A stretch of DNA of 64,000 bases from Kutzneria viridogrisea (GTDB lineage Bacteria; Actinomycetota; Actinomycetes; Mycobacteriales; Pseudonocardiaceae): positions 1,936,001 through 2,000,000 of the forward strand of contig JACJID010000002.1 of NCBI GenBank assembly GCA_014138725.1, given 5' to 3'. This document shows, one piece after another, positions 45,095-53,447 of this stretch. A program made the position numbers and the translations under genes. The first letter of the stretch is position 1. Each line of letters opens with the position of its first letter. Under the pieces are notes generated by a model. It was not told the origin of the DNA. It searched no databases and saw nothing but the letters and a program-made list of their open reading frames with translations.

Positions 45095-45718
45095 CTACAC
45101 CGCGCCGTACTGGCGGTCCCCGGCGTCGCCCAGCCCGGGCACGATGAACCCGGACTCGTTGAGCCGCTCGTCCACGCTCGCGGTGACCACGCGCACCGGC
45201 AGCCCGGACTCCTCCAACCGGCGCACGCCCTCCGGCGCGGCCAGGGTGCAGACCGCGGTCACGTCGGTGGCGCCGCGCTCCGCCAGCAACTGGATGGTGT
45301 GCACCATGGAGCCGCCGGTGGCCAGCATCGGGTCGAGCACCAGCACCGGGCGGTCGGCCAGGCTGTCGGGCAGCGACTCCATGTACGGGGTGGGTTGCAG
45401 GGTCTTCTCGTCACGGGCCAGGCCGACGAAGCCCATCTGCGCGTCCGGGATCAGCTTGTGCGCCTGGTCGGCCATGCCCAGCCCGGCGCGCAGCACCGGC
45501 ACCAGCAGCGGCGGGTTGGCCAGCCGGTAGCCGTCGGTGCGGGCCACCGGGGTGTGGATGCGCTCCACCCGCACGGGGGCCTCCCGCATCGCCTCGTAGA
45601 TCAGCATCACGGTCAGCTCGTGCAGTGCGGCACGGAACGCGGCGCTGTCCGTACGGGCATCGCGCATGGTGGTCAGCCGCGCCCTGGCCAGGGGGTGGTT
45701 GACGACGAGAACGTCCAT
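45095..45718 (-). CDS. upp: Uracil phosphoribosyltransferase
   Basis: A 207-residue UPRTase making UMP from uracil and PRPP. The PRPP loop is [15 protein letters not shown] and the uracil site the C-terminal [25 protein letters not shown] at 45727-45732 (minus strand) lies 8 nt before ATG, suggesting a leaderless message. It shares the divergent region with efeU. It belongs to the nucleoside salvage group with punA, deoC and add. Confidence 0.95.
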   Translation of the reverse strand: MDVLVVNHPLARARLTTMRDARTDSAAFRAALHELTVMLIYEAMREAPVRVERIHTPVARTDGYRLANPPLLVPVLRAGLGMADQAHKLIPDAQMGFVGLARDEKTLQPTPYMESLPDSLADRPVLVLDPMLATGGSMVHTIQLLAERGATDVTAVCTLAAPEGVRRLEESGLPVRVVTASVDERLNESGFIVPGLGDAGDRQYGAV

Positions 45719-45855
45719 GACGGGTCACCGTAGCCGGTTTTTCCCGACCTGTTCGTTCTGCGACGGGTGGACACCGGAGCGTGATTGTGCGCGGGCGATT
45801 CGCACCATTTCCCAATTGGGCACGTGACCTGCGCTATCCCCGGCCCCTCGTGTGG

Positions 45856-45885
45856 TTGACAGTGTCCGCGCACCCAATTTAGATA
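45856..45885 (+). promoter_or_regulatory. Sigma70-type promoter of efeUOB
   Basis: TTGACA (45856-45861) and TAGATA (45880-45885) are separated by 18 bp in a locally AT-richer stretch upstream of efeU. The IdeR/DtxR-like box lies just downstream of the expected transcription start. Confidence 0.6.
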
Positions 45886-45901
45886 GCCTGGCCTTAACTA
45901 C

Positions 45902-45916
45902 AGGTAAGGCACACCT
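45902..45916 (+). promoter_or_regulatory. IdeR/DtxR-type iron box
   Basis: AGGTAAGGCACACCT matches the DtxR/IdeR core AGGTWAGSCTWACCT at 13 of 15 positions. It sits between the efe promoter and the efeU start, where bound repressor would block transcription when iron is plentiful. Confidence 0.7.
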
Positions 45917-45941
45917 GATCTCACGGGAAGGGCGGCGATCG

Positions 45942-46784
45942 ATGCTCCCCACCTTCGTCATCGGACTGCGCGAGGGTCTCGAGGCGGCGTTGATCGTGGG
46001 CATCATCGCGGCCTTCCTCAGCCAGCAGGGCAGGCGCGACGCACTGCGCCAGGTGTGGCTGGGCGTGGGCATCGCCGTGCTGCTGTGCATCGGCATCGGC
46101 ATCACCCTCCAGGTGATCTCGCAGCGGCTGCCGCAGCGCGGGCAGGAGGGCCTGGAGACGGTCATCGGCGCGCTCGCCGTGGTGATGGTGACCTACATGG
46201 TGCTGTGGATGGCCAAGCACTCGCGCGGGCTCAAGCGCGAACTGGAGGGCGCCACGGCCAGCGCACTGGCCCAGGGCTCGACCTTCGCGCTGGTCGCGAT
46301 GGCGTTCCTCGCCGTGCTGCGCGAGGGCTTCGAGACGGCCGTCTTCCTGTTGGCACTGCTCAACTCCAGCGGCAACGCGGCACTGGCCACGCTCGGCGCA
46401 GCGCTCGGCGTGCTGGTGGCCGCCGCCATCGGTTACGGCATCTACCGCGGTGGCGTGCGGCTCAACCTGTCCCGGTTCTTCCGGATCACCGGTGTGGTGC
46501 TGGTGATCGTGGCCGCCGGACTGGTGATGTCCTCCCTGCACACGGCGTACGAGGCGGACTGGATCACCATCGGCCAGCAGCCCGCACTGGACCTGTCCTG
46601 GTTGGTGGTGCAGGGAACCCCGCTGTACTCGCTGTTCAGCGGGGTGCTCGGGGTGCAGCCCAAGCCCTCGGTCATCGAGCTCACCGGCTGGCTGGTCTAC
46701 GCCGTGCCGATGCTGGCGTACGTGTTGTGGCCCAGGACGGCCAAATCCAATCAGGACAGCAAGATGGGAGCGACCAGCTCGTGA
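45942..46784 (+). CDS. efeU: Ferrous iron permease EfeU (FTR1 family)
   Basis: A 280-residue inner-membrane iron permease with about seven transmembrane helices. The two REXXE motifs, REGLE at residues 10-14 and REGFE near 128, coordinate iron during transport. ATG 45942 follows a purine-rich AAGGGCGG ribosome site. It is the first gene of efeUOB and overlaps efeO by 4 bp. An IdeR/DtxR-like box upstream implies iron repression. Confidence 0.94.
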   Translation: MLPTFVIGLREGLEAALIVGIIAAFLSQQGRRDALRQVWLGVGIAVLLCIGIGITLQVISQRLPQRGQEGLETVIGALAVVMVTYMVLWMAKHSRGLKRELEGATASALAQGSTFALVAMAFLAVLREGFETAVFLLALLNSSGNAALATLGAALGVLVAAAIGYGIYRGGVRLNLSRFFRITGVVLVIVAAGLVMSSLHTAYEADWITIGQQPALDLSWLVVQGTPLYSLFSGVLGVQPKPSVIELTGWLVYAVPMLAYVLWPRTAKSNQDSKMGATSS

Positions 46785-47923
46785 GAACAGCGCACGGCCT
46801 CATCGCGATCACCGCGGTGGTCGGCTTGGCCGTCACCGGGTGCGGCGGCGGCCCGACCACCCAGGCCAGCCAGCCCTCGGGCGAGGGCGGGGACGTCACG
46901 GTCCAGATCACCGCCGACGGCTGCCAGCCGCAGCCCGGGACGGTCAACGGTGGCGTGGTCAACTTCAAGGTGTCCAACAAGGACGCCGCAGCGGTGAGCG
47001 AGGCCGAACTGCTCTCCGGCGGGCGCATCCTGGGCGAGCAGGAGAACCTGACCCCAGGCCTGGACGGCAGCTTCACCCTCCAACTGTCCCAGGGCGACTA
47101 CCAGGTCTACTGCCCCGGCGCCAAGCAGGACCACTGGGACTTCAAGGTCACCGGTGACGCCAAGAACAACTGGAAGAACAACCCCGACCTGGTCAGGGCG
47201 ACCACCGACTACGGCACCTGGGTCAACGAGCAGGTCGGCCAGTTGGTGAGCGGTACCAAGGACTTCACCGACGCCGTGAAGGCGGGCGATGCCGACCGGG
47301 CGAAGGTGCTCTACGGCAAGGCCCGCGTGTTCTACGAGCGCGTCGAGCCGGTGGCCGAGATCTGGGGCGACCTGGACAAGAACATCGACGGCCGGGCCGA
47401 CGACTTCCCCGATGCCAAGGACTTCAAGGGCTTCCACAAGCTGGAGCAGGCGCTGTTCGAGGCCAGGTCCCTGGACGGCACGGTCCCGGTCGCCGACGAG
47501 CTTTACACCAACGTGGGCAAGCTGAGGGACCTGGTCGCCAAGGCCACCTTCCAGCCCGCGGAGCTCGCCAACGGGGCCACCGAGCTGATCGACGAGATCC
47601 AGAAGACCAAGGTCACCGGCGAGGAGGAGCGCTACTCGCACATCGACATGGTGGACTTCAAGGCCAACCTGGAGGGTTCGGTCAAGGCGTTCAGCCTGTT
47701 GCAGCCCGCGCTGAGCAAGATCGACGCCGACCTGGCCAAGACCGTGCAGGACCGTGCCGCCGAGGTGGACAAGGCCCTGCGGCCCTACGTGCAGAGCCCC
47801 GGCTACCTGGAGACCGGCTACGTGGACTACTCCGCGGTGGGCAAGGACCAGCAGAAGGCGCTGTCCCAGTCGGTCAACGCACTGGGCGAGGCCATGTCCA
47901 AGGTCGCCGCCAAGGTCGCCTGA
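46781..47923 (+). CDS. efeO: EfeO iron-uptake lipoprotein (cupredoxin + M75 domain)
   Basis: A 380-residue lipoprotein with lipobox VTGC (Cys21). An N-terminal cupredoxin-like domain (about 40-130) is followed by the helical M75 domain, whose iron-binding HXXE motif is HKLE in FKGFHKLEQAL. EfeO captures iron outside the membrane and passes it to EfeU. The GTG overlaps the efeU stop, and efeB follows after 26 bp. Confidence 0.93.
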   Translation: MRTAHGLIAITAVVGLAVTGCGGGPTTQASQPSGEGGDVTVQITADGCQPQPGTVNGGVVNFKVSNKDAAAVSEAELLSGGRILGEQENLTPGLDGSFTLQLSQGDYQVYCPGAKQDHWDFKVTGDAKNNWKNNPDLVRATTDYGTWVNEQVGQLVSGTKDFTDAVKAGDADRAKVLYGKARVFYERVEPVAEIWGDLDKNIDGRADDFPDAKDFKGFHKLEQALFEARSLDGTVPVADELYTNVGKLRDLVAKATFQPAELANGATELIDEIQKTKVTGEEERYSHIDMVDFKANLEGSVKAFSLLQPALSKIDADLAKTVQDRAAEVDKALRPYVQSPGYLETGYVDYSAVGKDQQKALSQSVNALGEAMSKVAAKVA

Positions 47924-47949
47924 TCTTCTTGTCGCGGAAGGGGAATCCG

Positions 47950-49182
47950 ATGTCCTCGGTGTCACGGCGGTCCTTGCTGACCGGGATCGGGGCGCTGGGT
48001 GTCGGCGCGGTCGGGGTCGGCGGCCTGGTCGCCGCCGACGCCGCGGGCAGCGCCGCGCCGACGGCGCCCGCACCGCAGATCGTCCCCTTCCGCGGCCAGC
48101 GGCAGGCGGGCATCGTCACTCAGCAGCAGGACCGGCTCACCTTCGCCGCCTTCGACGTGGTGACCAGGAACCGGTCCGAGCTGGTGGAGCTGCTGCGCAC
48201 CTGGACGGCGGCGGCCGAGTCGATGACCAGGGGCCAGCAGGTTCCCGGTGGCGCCTCGCAGTTGCAGGCCCCGCCCGCCGACACCGGTGAGGCGGCCGGG
48301 CTCAAACCCGGCAACCTGACCGTGACGATCGGCTTCGGCCCCTCCCTGTTCGACGACCGGTTCGGCCTTGCCGCCAAGCGGCCCGCGCTGTTGCGGCCGC
48401 TGCCGAAGCTGCCGCCGGAGGACCTGGACCCGCACTACACCGGCGGGGACCTGTGCGTGCAGGCCTGCGCCGACGACCCGCAGGTGACCTTCCACGTGAT
48501 CCGCAACCTGGCCCGGCTGGGCGCGGGCACCGTGGTGCTGCGCTGGATGCAGCTGGGCTTCGGGCGCACGGCGTCCACCAGCAGCGCGCAGGCCACCCAG
48601 CGCAACCTGATGGGCTTCAAGGACGGCACCCGCAACCTGCGCGCCGAACAGGCCGAGCTGATCGACCAGCACGTGTGGGTGGGCGCGGAGACCGACCAGC
48701 CCTGGCTGCGCGGTGGCAGCTACCTGGTGGCCCGCCGGATCAGGATGTTCATCGAGACCTGGGACCGGGACTACCTGGGCGACCAGCAGAACGTGTTCGG
48801 CAGGTACAAGGGCAGCGGCGCCCCGCTGACCGGGGTGAGCGAGTTCGACACCCCGGACTTCGCGGCCAGGGACGCCGAGGGCGGGCTGGTCATCCCCGAG
48901 GACGCGCACGTGCGGCTGGCCGCGCCGGAGCACAACAACGGCACCCGGCTGCTGCGCAGGGGCTACTCGTTCACCGACGGCATCGACCCGACCGGCAACC
49001 TGCTCGGCGGCCTGTTCTTCATCGCCTTCATGCGCAGCCCGGAGCAGTTCATCTCGGTGCAGCGCAAGCTCGGCGAGAGCGACGCGCTCAACGAGTACAT
49101 CCAGCACATCGGCGGCGGGCTGTTCGCCTGCCCACCCGGGGTGGGCGCCGGCCAGCACTGGGGCCAATCCCTGTTCGCCTGA
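47950..49182 (+). CDS. efeB: EfeB, Tat-exported DyP-type heme peroxidase
   Basis: A 410-residue deferrochelatase/peroxidase. The N-terminal SRRSLLTGIGALGVGAVG is a twin-arginine signal, so the heme protein is exported folded. The DyP signature GFKDGTRN (distal Asp) and the proximal His region in the C-terminal half (EHNNGTRLLRRGYSF) are intact. ATG 47950 has AAGGGGA 5 nt upstream. It completes the acid- or iron-responsive efeUOB system. Confidence 0.93.
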   Translation: MSSVSRRSLLTGIGALGVGAVGVGGLVAADAAGSAAPTAPAPQIVPFRGQRQAGIVTQQQDRLTFAAFDVVTRNRSELVELLRTWTAAAESMTRGQQVPGGASQLQAPPADTGEAAGLKPGNLTVTIGFGPSLFDDRFGLAAKRPALLRPLPKLPPEDLDPHYTGGDLCVQACADDPQVTFHVIRNLARLGAGTVVLRWMQLGFGRTASTSSAQATQRNLMGFKDGTRNLRAEQAELIDQHVWVGAETDQPWLRGGSYLVARRIRMFIETWDRDYLGDQQNVFGRYKGSGAPLTGVSEFDTPDFAARDAEGGLVIPEDAHVRLAAPEHNNGTRLLRRGYSFTDGIDPTGNLLGGLFFIAFMRSPEQFISVQRKLGESDALNEYIQHIGGGLFACPPGVGAGQHWGQSLFA

Positions 49183-49207
49183 GGCCCGCGCGCTCTAGGC
49201 TTGCGCC

Positions 49208-49825
49208 GTGACCGAACAGCCCGATCCCCGCGAACTGCGCGCCTCCGACGCAGACCGGGAGAAGGTCGCCAAGGTGCTGCACGAGGCCATGTCCGAGGGT
49301 CGGTTGACCGTCGGCGAGCTGGACGAACGGCTGAGCGGCCTGTACCAGGCGCGGACCTTCGGTGAGCTGGAGGTCTTCACCAGGGACCTGCCCACCCAGG
49401 GCACTCCCGCGCCGGTGCCCGTCCCGAGTGGACGGTCGCCGCTGATCGGCGGCCAGCCCGACTCCGCCAACGCCGTGGCGATCATGAGCGGGGTGCGCCG
49501 CAGGGGCAACTGGGTGGTGCCCGCGCACCTGACGGTCTTCGCCTTCTGGGGCGGGGTCGACCTGGACCTGCGTGCGGCCACGTTCCAGCAGCGCGAGTGC
49601 ACGATCACCGCCACGGCGATCATGGGCGGGGTGACCATCATCGTGCCGCCCGAGCTGACCGTGCAGGTCCAGGGCATCGGCGTGATGGGCGGCTTCGACC
49701 GGGACGCGGCCGGGGTCGGCGACCCGAACGGGCCGGTGCTGCGCGTCAACGGGCTGGCGTTCTGGGGCGGGGTGCAGATCAAGCGCAAGCCGCGCAAGTC
49801 CGACCGCCGCAAGCTCACCCGCTGA
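49208..49825 (+). CDS. DUF1707 protein with LiaF-like C-terminal beta domain
   Basis: A 205-residue cytosolic protein. The N-terminal DUF1707 domain (LRASDADREKVAKVLHEAM, LTVGELDERLSGLYQART) covers about 9-63. The C-terminal beta-helix-like part (FWGGVDLDLRAATF, IMGGVTIIVPPELTV, FWGGVQIKRK) resembles LiaF/DUF2154 cell-wall stress proteins. Unlike the paralogues at 19679 and 20296 it has no membrane helix. TAGGCT at 49196-49201 lies 6 nt before GTG. Confidence 0.85.
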   Translation: MTEQPDPRELRASDADREKVAKVLHEAMSEGRLTVGELDERLSGLYQARTFGELEVFTRDLPTQGTPAPVPVPSGRSPLIGGQPDSANAVAIMSGVRRRGNWVVPAHLTVFAFWGGVDLDLRAATFQQRECTITATAIMGGVTIIVPPELTVQVQGIGVMGGFDRDAAGVGDPNGPVLRVNGLAFWGGVQIKRKPRKSDRRKLTR

Positions 49826-49830
49826 ACCGG

Positions 49831-49885
49831 CGAGTCCCGCTCACCCACGCGCGAGTCCCGCCCACAGGCACGCGAGTCCCGCTCG
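49831..49885 (+). repeat. Three 21-bp CGAGTCCC units
   Basis: CGAGTCCC starts at 49831, 49852 and 49873, again 21 bp apart, immediately after the DUF1707 gene. No inverted half follows; the next gene runs in the same direction. Confidence 0.88.
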
Positions 49886-49994
49886 AACGGCCCAAGCTCA
49901 CCCGCTGGCGTCAGCGTGTCGCCGCACGACATTCACCCTCACGGAGTCCACTGGCACACCTAGACTGAACCCGCGGCGAACGACGGGGGTCGTT

Positions 49995-50285
49995 ATGGTG
50001 AACGTGGTCGCGCTGACCCTGGATGGCGGTCAGCACGTGCTGGTGGAGGTCGACGACGACGCCAGCGGCGGGGTGAGTCGCTCCGAACAGCTGGTCAGCC
50101 AGGCGGGCGGGGCGCTGCGGGAGGCGTTCGAGCGCGTGCAGCCGACCCTGCTGGCGGCGCTGGCCAGCATCCAGCAGGGCTCGGAGGCGCCGACCGAGGT
50201 CAGCCTCCAGTTCGGCATCAAGTTCAGTGCGACGGCCGCCTCGGAGGCCACCTGCACGATCACCGCCGACTGGCGGCGGGACTAG
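49995..50285 (+). CDS. Trypco1 (CU044_2847 family) small protein
   Basis: A 96-residue protein of the trypsin-co-occurring domain 1 type: an N-terminal beta hairpin (LTLDGGQHVLVEVDD), a central helix (ALREAFERVQPTLLAAL) and two C-terminal strands (VSLQFGIKFSATAASEATC). Such domains are usually encoded near trypsin-like proteases and predicted conflict systems; no protease is adjacent here. Its last 26 bp overlap the end of the convergent DivIVA-domain gene. Confidence 0.78.
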   Translation: MVNVVALTLDGGQHVLVEVDDDASGGVSRSEQLVSQAGGALREAFERVQPTLLAALASIQQGSEAPTEVSLQFGIKFSATAASEATCTITADWRRD

Positions 50286-51003
50286 CTGCCAACTGCGCCT
50301 CGACCAAGTCCAGGAAGGCGTCCACCTCGTCCTGGTCGTAGCCGCGACCGCGCTGCTCAGGCTCGCCGAAGGTGATCTCGCGGACGTGCCGCGCGGTGAG
50401 CCCGCCCGTGCCGCGCAGGGTCGCCGCGACCGCGTCGAGGAAGGCGTCCACCTCGTCCTCCTGGTAGCCGAACTCGTCCAGCTTCGCCGCGTGGAAGCCA
50501 ACCCGCTCCACGTCCCCGGCCGTGAGCAGGTGCGGCGGGTCCAGCCTGCGGTCGGCCAGCTTCTCCAGTGCCATCGCCACCACGAGCAGGAACGAGTCCA
50601 CACCCTCCTCCTCGTAGCCGTCGCTGCCGACCGCGGCGGTGGCGAACTTGACCTCGCGCACCTCCTGCACGGTCAGGTCGTCGGCCCCGTGCAGGGCGGC
50701 GACCACGCGATCGATGAACGCGTCCACCTCGGCCATGTCGTAGCCACTGCCCAGCCCGGCCAGGGTCTCCGCGGCCAGGTTCAGGAACACGTCCACCTCG
50801 GCGTCGAAGTAGCCGGGCTCGCCGCGCGGCGGCTTGCGGAACCGGATCGAGTGCACGTCCTCGGCGGTCAGGCCGTCCCGCCCGCGCAGGGTCGCCTCGA
50901 TGCGGTCCACGAACCGGTCCACCTCGTCGGCGTTGTAGCCGCGGCGGCCCGATGGGGGTGCGCTGAACCGGACTTCTCGCACTTCGTCAGGGGTGAGTGT
51001 CAC
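50260..51003 (-). CDS. Protein made of tandem DivIVA N-terminal domains
   Basis: A 247-residue protein built of five repeats of the ~40-residue DivIVA (DivI1A) domain at about 3-42, 45-84, 110-155, 159-198 and 202-240, plus a half repeat at 87-105. Repeats follow a pattern like LTxxxVREVxF, then GYxxDEVDxFLD. Normal DivIVA/Wag31 has one such membrane-binding domain followed by a long coiled coil, which is absent. GTG 51003 has GAGGAGG 4 nt upstream. The role is unknown; avid binding to curved membrane or to DivIVA is a guess. Confidence 0.85.
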   Translation of the reverse strand: MTLTPDEVREVRFSAPPSGRRGYNADEVDRFVDRIEATLRGRDGLTAEDVHSIRFRKPPRGEPGYFDAEVDVFLNLAAETLAGLGSGYDMAEVDAFIDRVVAALHGADDLTVQEVREVKFATAAVGSDGYEEEGVDSFLLVVAMALEKLADRRLDPPHLLTAGDVERVGFHAAKLDEFGYQEDEVDAFLDAVAATLRGTGGLTARHVREITFGEPEQRGRGYDQDEVDAFLDLVEAQLAASPAASRR

Positions 51004-51062
51004 GGTGCCTCCTCGCTGTCCTGAGTAGGTACGCACCAAGTGGCCACTTAGACTCGATACTC

Positions 51063-51998
51063 ATGACAGAGCTGTCGGAGGTCACGCGCGACGACGCGTC
51101 CCTGCGCCGATTCCTGCACGGGCTTCCCGGTGTGGACCAGGTGGGAGTCGAGCAGCGGGCCGCGGGTCTGGCGACCAGGAGCATCAAGAAGGCCTCCAAG
51201 CTGTGGGCCATCGACACAGCCATCTCCATGGTGGATCTCACAACCCTGGAGGGCGCGGACACGCCCGGCAAGGTCCGAACGTTGGCAGCCAAGGCCCGCC
51301 GACCGGACGCCGAGTATCCGGAGGTCCCGCACGTCGGCGCGGTCTGCGTGTACCCCGACCTGGTGGAGACGGCCGTGACCGCGCTGGTCGGCAGCGGGGT
51401 CGGCGTGGCCAGCGTGGCCACGGCCTTCCCCTCCGGCCGGTCCAACCGTCAGGTCAAGATCGCCGACACCGAGATGGCGGTGGCCGCGGGCGCCAGCGAG
51501 ATCGACATGGTGATCGACCGCGGCGCCTTCCTGTCCGGCCGCTACGGCCAGGTGTACGAGGAGATCGTGGCGGTGAAGGCGGCCTGTGGGGACGCGCACC
51601 TCAAGGTCATCCTGGAGACCGGTGAGCTGTCCACCTACGACAACGTGCGCCGCGCCTCCTGGCTGGCCCTGCTCGCGGGCGGGGACTTCATCAAGACCTC
51701 CACCGGCAAGGTCTCCCCCGCCGCCACCCTGCCGGTGACGCACGTGATGTTGCAGGCCGTCCGAGACTGGCGGGACCGCACCGGGCAGCTGCGCGGGGTC
51801 AAGCCCGCGGGCGGCATCCGCAACACCAAGGACGCCATCCGCTACCTGGTGGCCGTGCACGAGGTGGCCGGACCGGAGTGGCTCACGCCGAGCCTGTTCC
51901 GCTTCGGCGCCTCCAGCCTGCTCAACGACCTGCTGATGCAACGACGCACTCAGCTCGAAGGCCACTACAGCGGCCCGGACTACGTGACGGTGGACTGA
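51063..51998 (+). CDS. deoC: Deoxyribose-phosphate aldolase
   Basis: A 311-residue class I aldolase splitting 2-deoxyribose-5-phosphate into acetaldehyde and glyceraldehyde-3-phosphate. The Schiff-base Lys lies in FIKTSTGK, with the second catalytic Lys in GVKPAGGIR. It carries an N-terminal extension of about 40 residues over E. coli DeoC. TAGACT at 51049-51054 lies 8 nt before ATG. Two aldehyde dehydrogenase genes follow, presumably oxidising the acetaldehyde formed. Confidence 0.94.
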   Translation: MTELSEVTRDDASLRRFLHGLPGVDQVGVEQRAAGLATRSIKKASKLWAIDTAISMVDLTTLEGADTPGKVRTLAAKARRPDAEYPEVPHVGAVCVYPDLVETAVTALVGSGVGVASVATAFPSGRSNRQVKIADTEMAVAAGASEIDMVIDRGAFLSGRYGQVYEEIVAVKAACGDAHLKVILETGELSTYDNVRRASWLALLAGGDFIKTSTGKVSPAATLPVTHVMLQAVRDWRDRTGQLRGVKPAGGIRNTKDAIRYLVAVHEVAGPEWLTPSLFRFGASSLLNDLLMQRRTQLEGHYSGPDYVTVD

Positions 51999-52001
51999 CA
52001 C

Positions 52002-53447
52002 ATGACGATGGGCCCAGAAAATTGGCACTACGCGCCCGCACCTGAATCGCGGGACATCGCCAACCTCAAGGCCAACTACCAGATGTTCGTCGACGGCAAG
52101 TTCGTCGACGGCGCCGGTGAGCCGCTCAAGACCGTCAACCCGGCCACCGAGGAGGTGCTCGCCGAGGTCAGCACCGCCTCGGCCGCCGACGTGGACAACG
52201 CGGTGAAGGTCGCCCGCCGGGCGCACGACAAGGTCTGGGGCCGCATGCCCGGCTCCGAGCGCGCCAAGTACCTGTTCCGCATCGCGCGGCTGGTGCAGGA
52301 GCGCTCGCGCGAGCTGGCCGTGCTGGAGAGCCTGGACAACGGCAAGCCGATCAAGGAATCCCGGGACGTGGACGTGCCCACGGCCGCCGCGCACTTCTTC
52401 TACCACGCGGGCTGGGCGGACAAGCTGGGCTACGCGGGCTTCGGCCCCTCGCCCAGGTCCCTGGGCGTGGCCGGTCAGGTGATCCCGTGGAACTTCCCGC
52501 TGCTGATGGCCGCGTGGAAGATCGCCCCGGCGCTGGCCTGCGGCAACACCGTGGTGCTCAAGCCCGCCGAGACCACCCCGCTGACCGCGCTGGTGCTCGG
52601 CGAGATCTGCCAGCAGGCCGAACTGCCGCCCGGGGTGGTCAACATCCTGCCCGGGGCCGGTGACGTGGGCAGCGAGCTGGTCAACCACGCCGGTGTCGAC
52701 AAGGTGGCCTTCACCGGGTCCACCGAGGTGGGCAAGCTCATCCAGCGCTCGCTGGCGGGCAGCGGCAAGAAGCTGACCCTGGAGCTGGGCGGCAAGGCCG
52801 CCAACATCGTGTTCGACGACGCCCCGCTGGACCAGGCCGTCGAGGGCATCGTCAACGGCATCTTCTTCAACCAGGGCCACGTGTGCTGTGCCGGGTCCCG
52901 GCTGCTGGTGCAGGAGTCGGTGGCCGAGGAGCTGCTGGAGAAGCTGCGCCAGCGGGTGTCCACGCTGCGGCTGGGCGACCCGCTGGACAAGAACACCGAC
53001 GTGGGCGCGATCAACTCCAAGGCCCAGCTGGACAGGATCCGCGAGCTGACCGAGTCCGGGGACGCCGAGGGCGCCGACCGCTGGACCAGCCCGTGCCCCG
53101 TGCCGGACAAGGGCTTCTTCTTCGCGCCCACCGTGTTCTCCGGGGTGCAGCAGTCCATGCGCATCGCCCGCGAGGAGATCTTCGGGCCGGTGCTGTCGGT
53201 GCTGACCTTCCGCACCCCCGAAGAGGCCGTGGCCAAGGCCAACAACACCCCGTACGGGCTGTCCGCCGGGATCTGGACCGAGAAGGGCTCCCGGATCCTG
53301 TGGGCCGCGCAGCGCATGCGCGCCGGTGTGGTGTGGTCCAACACGTTCAACCGCTTCGACCCCACCGCCCCGTTCGGCGGCTACCAGGAGTCGGGCTTCG
53401 GCCGCGAGGGTGGCCGTGCTGGTCTGGAGGCGTACCTCGATGTCTGA
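52002..53447 (+). CDS. Aldehyde dehydrogenase, catalytic half of a split ALDH16-like pair
   Basis: A 481-residue NAD-dependent aldehyde dehydrogenase. The general base lies in LELGGKAANIVFD (Glu), and the nucleophile Cys in FFNQGHVCCAGSRL. The cofactor loop FTGSTEVGK is intact. It starts 3 bp after deoC and overlaps the downstream truncated homologue by 8 bp. With deoC it likely clears acetaldehyde from deoxynucleoside breakdown. Confidence 0.93.
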   Translation: MTMGPENWHYAPAPESRDIANLKANYQMFVDGKFVDGAGEPLKTVNPATEEVLAEVSTASAADVDNAVKVARRAHDKVWGRMPGSERAKYLFRIARLVQERSRELAVLESLDNGKPIKESRDVDVPTAAAHFFYHAGWADKLGYAGFGPSPRSLGVAGQVIPWNFPLLMAAWKIAPALACGNTVVLKPAETTPLTALVLGEICQQAELPPGVVNILPGAGDVGSELVNHAGVDKVAFTGSTEVGKLIQRSLAGSGKKLTLELGGKAANIVFDDAPLDQAVEGIVNGIFFNQGHVCCAGSRLLVQESVAEELLEKLRQRVSTLRLGDPLDKNTDVGAINSKAQLDRIRELTESGDAEGADRWTSPCPVPDKGFFFAPTVFSGVQQSMRIAREEIFGPVLSVLTFRTPEEAVAKANNTPYGLSAGIWTEKGSRILWAAQRMRAGVVWSNTFNRFDPTAPFGGYQESGFGREGGRAGLEAYLDV

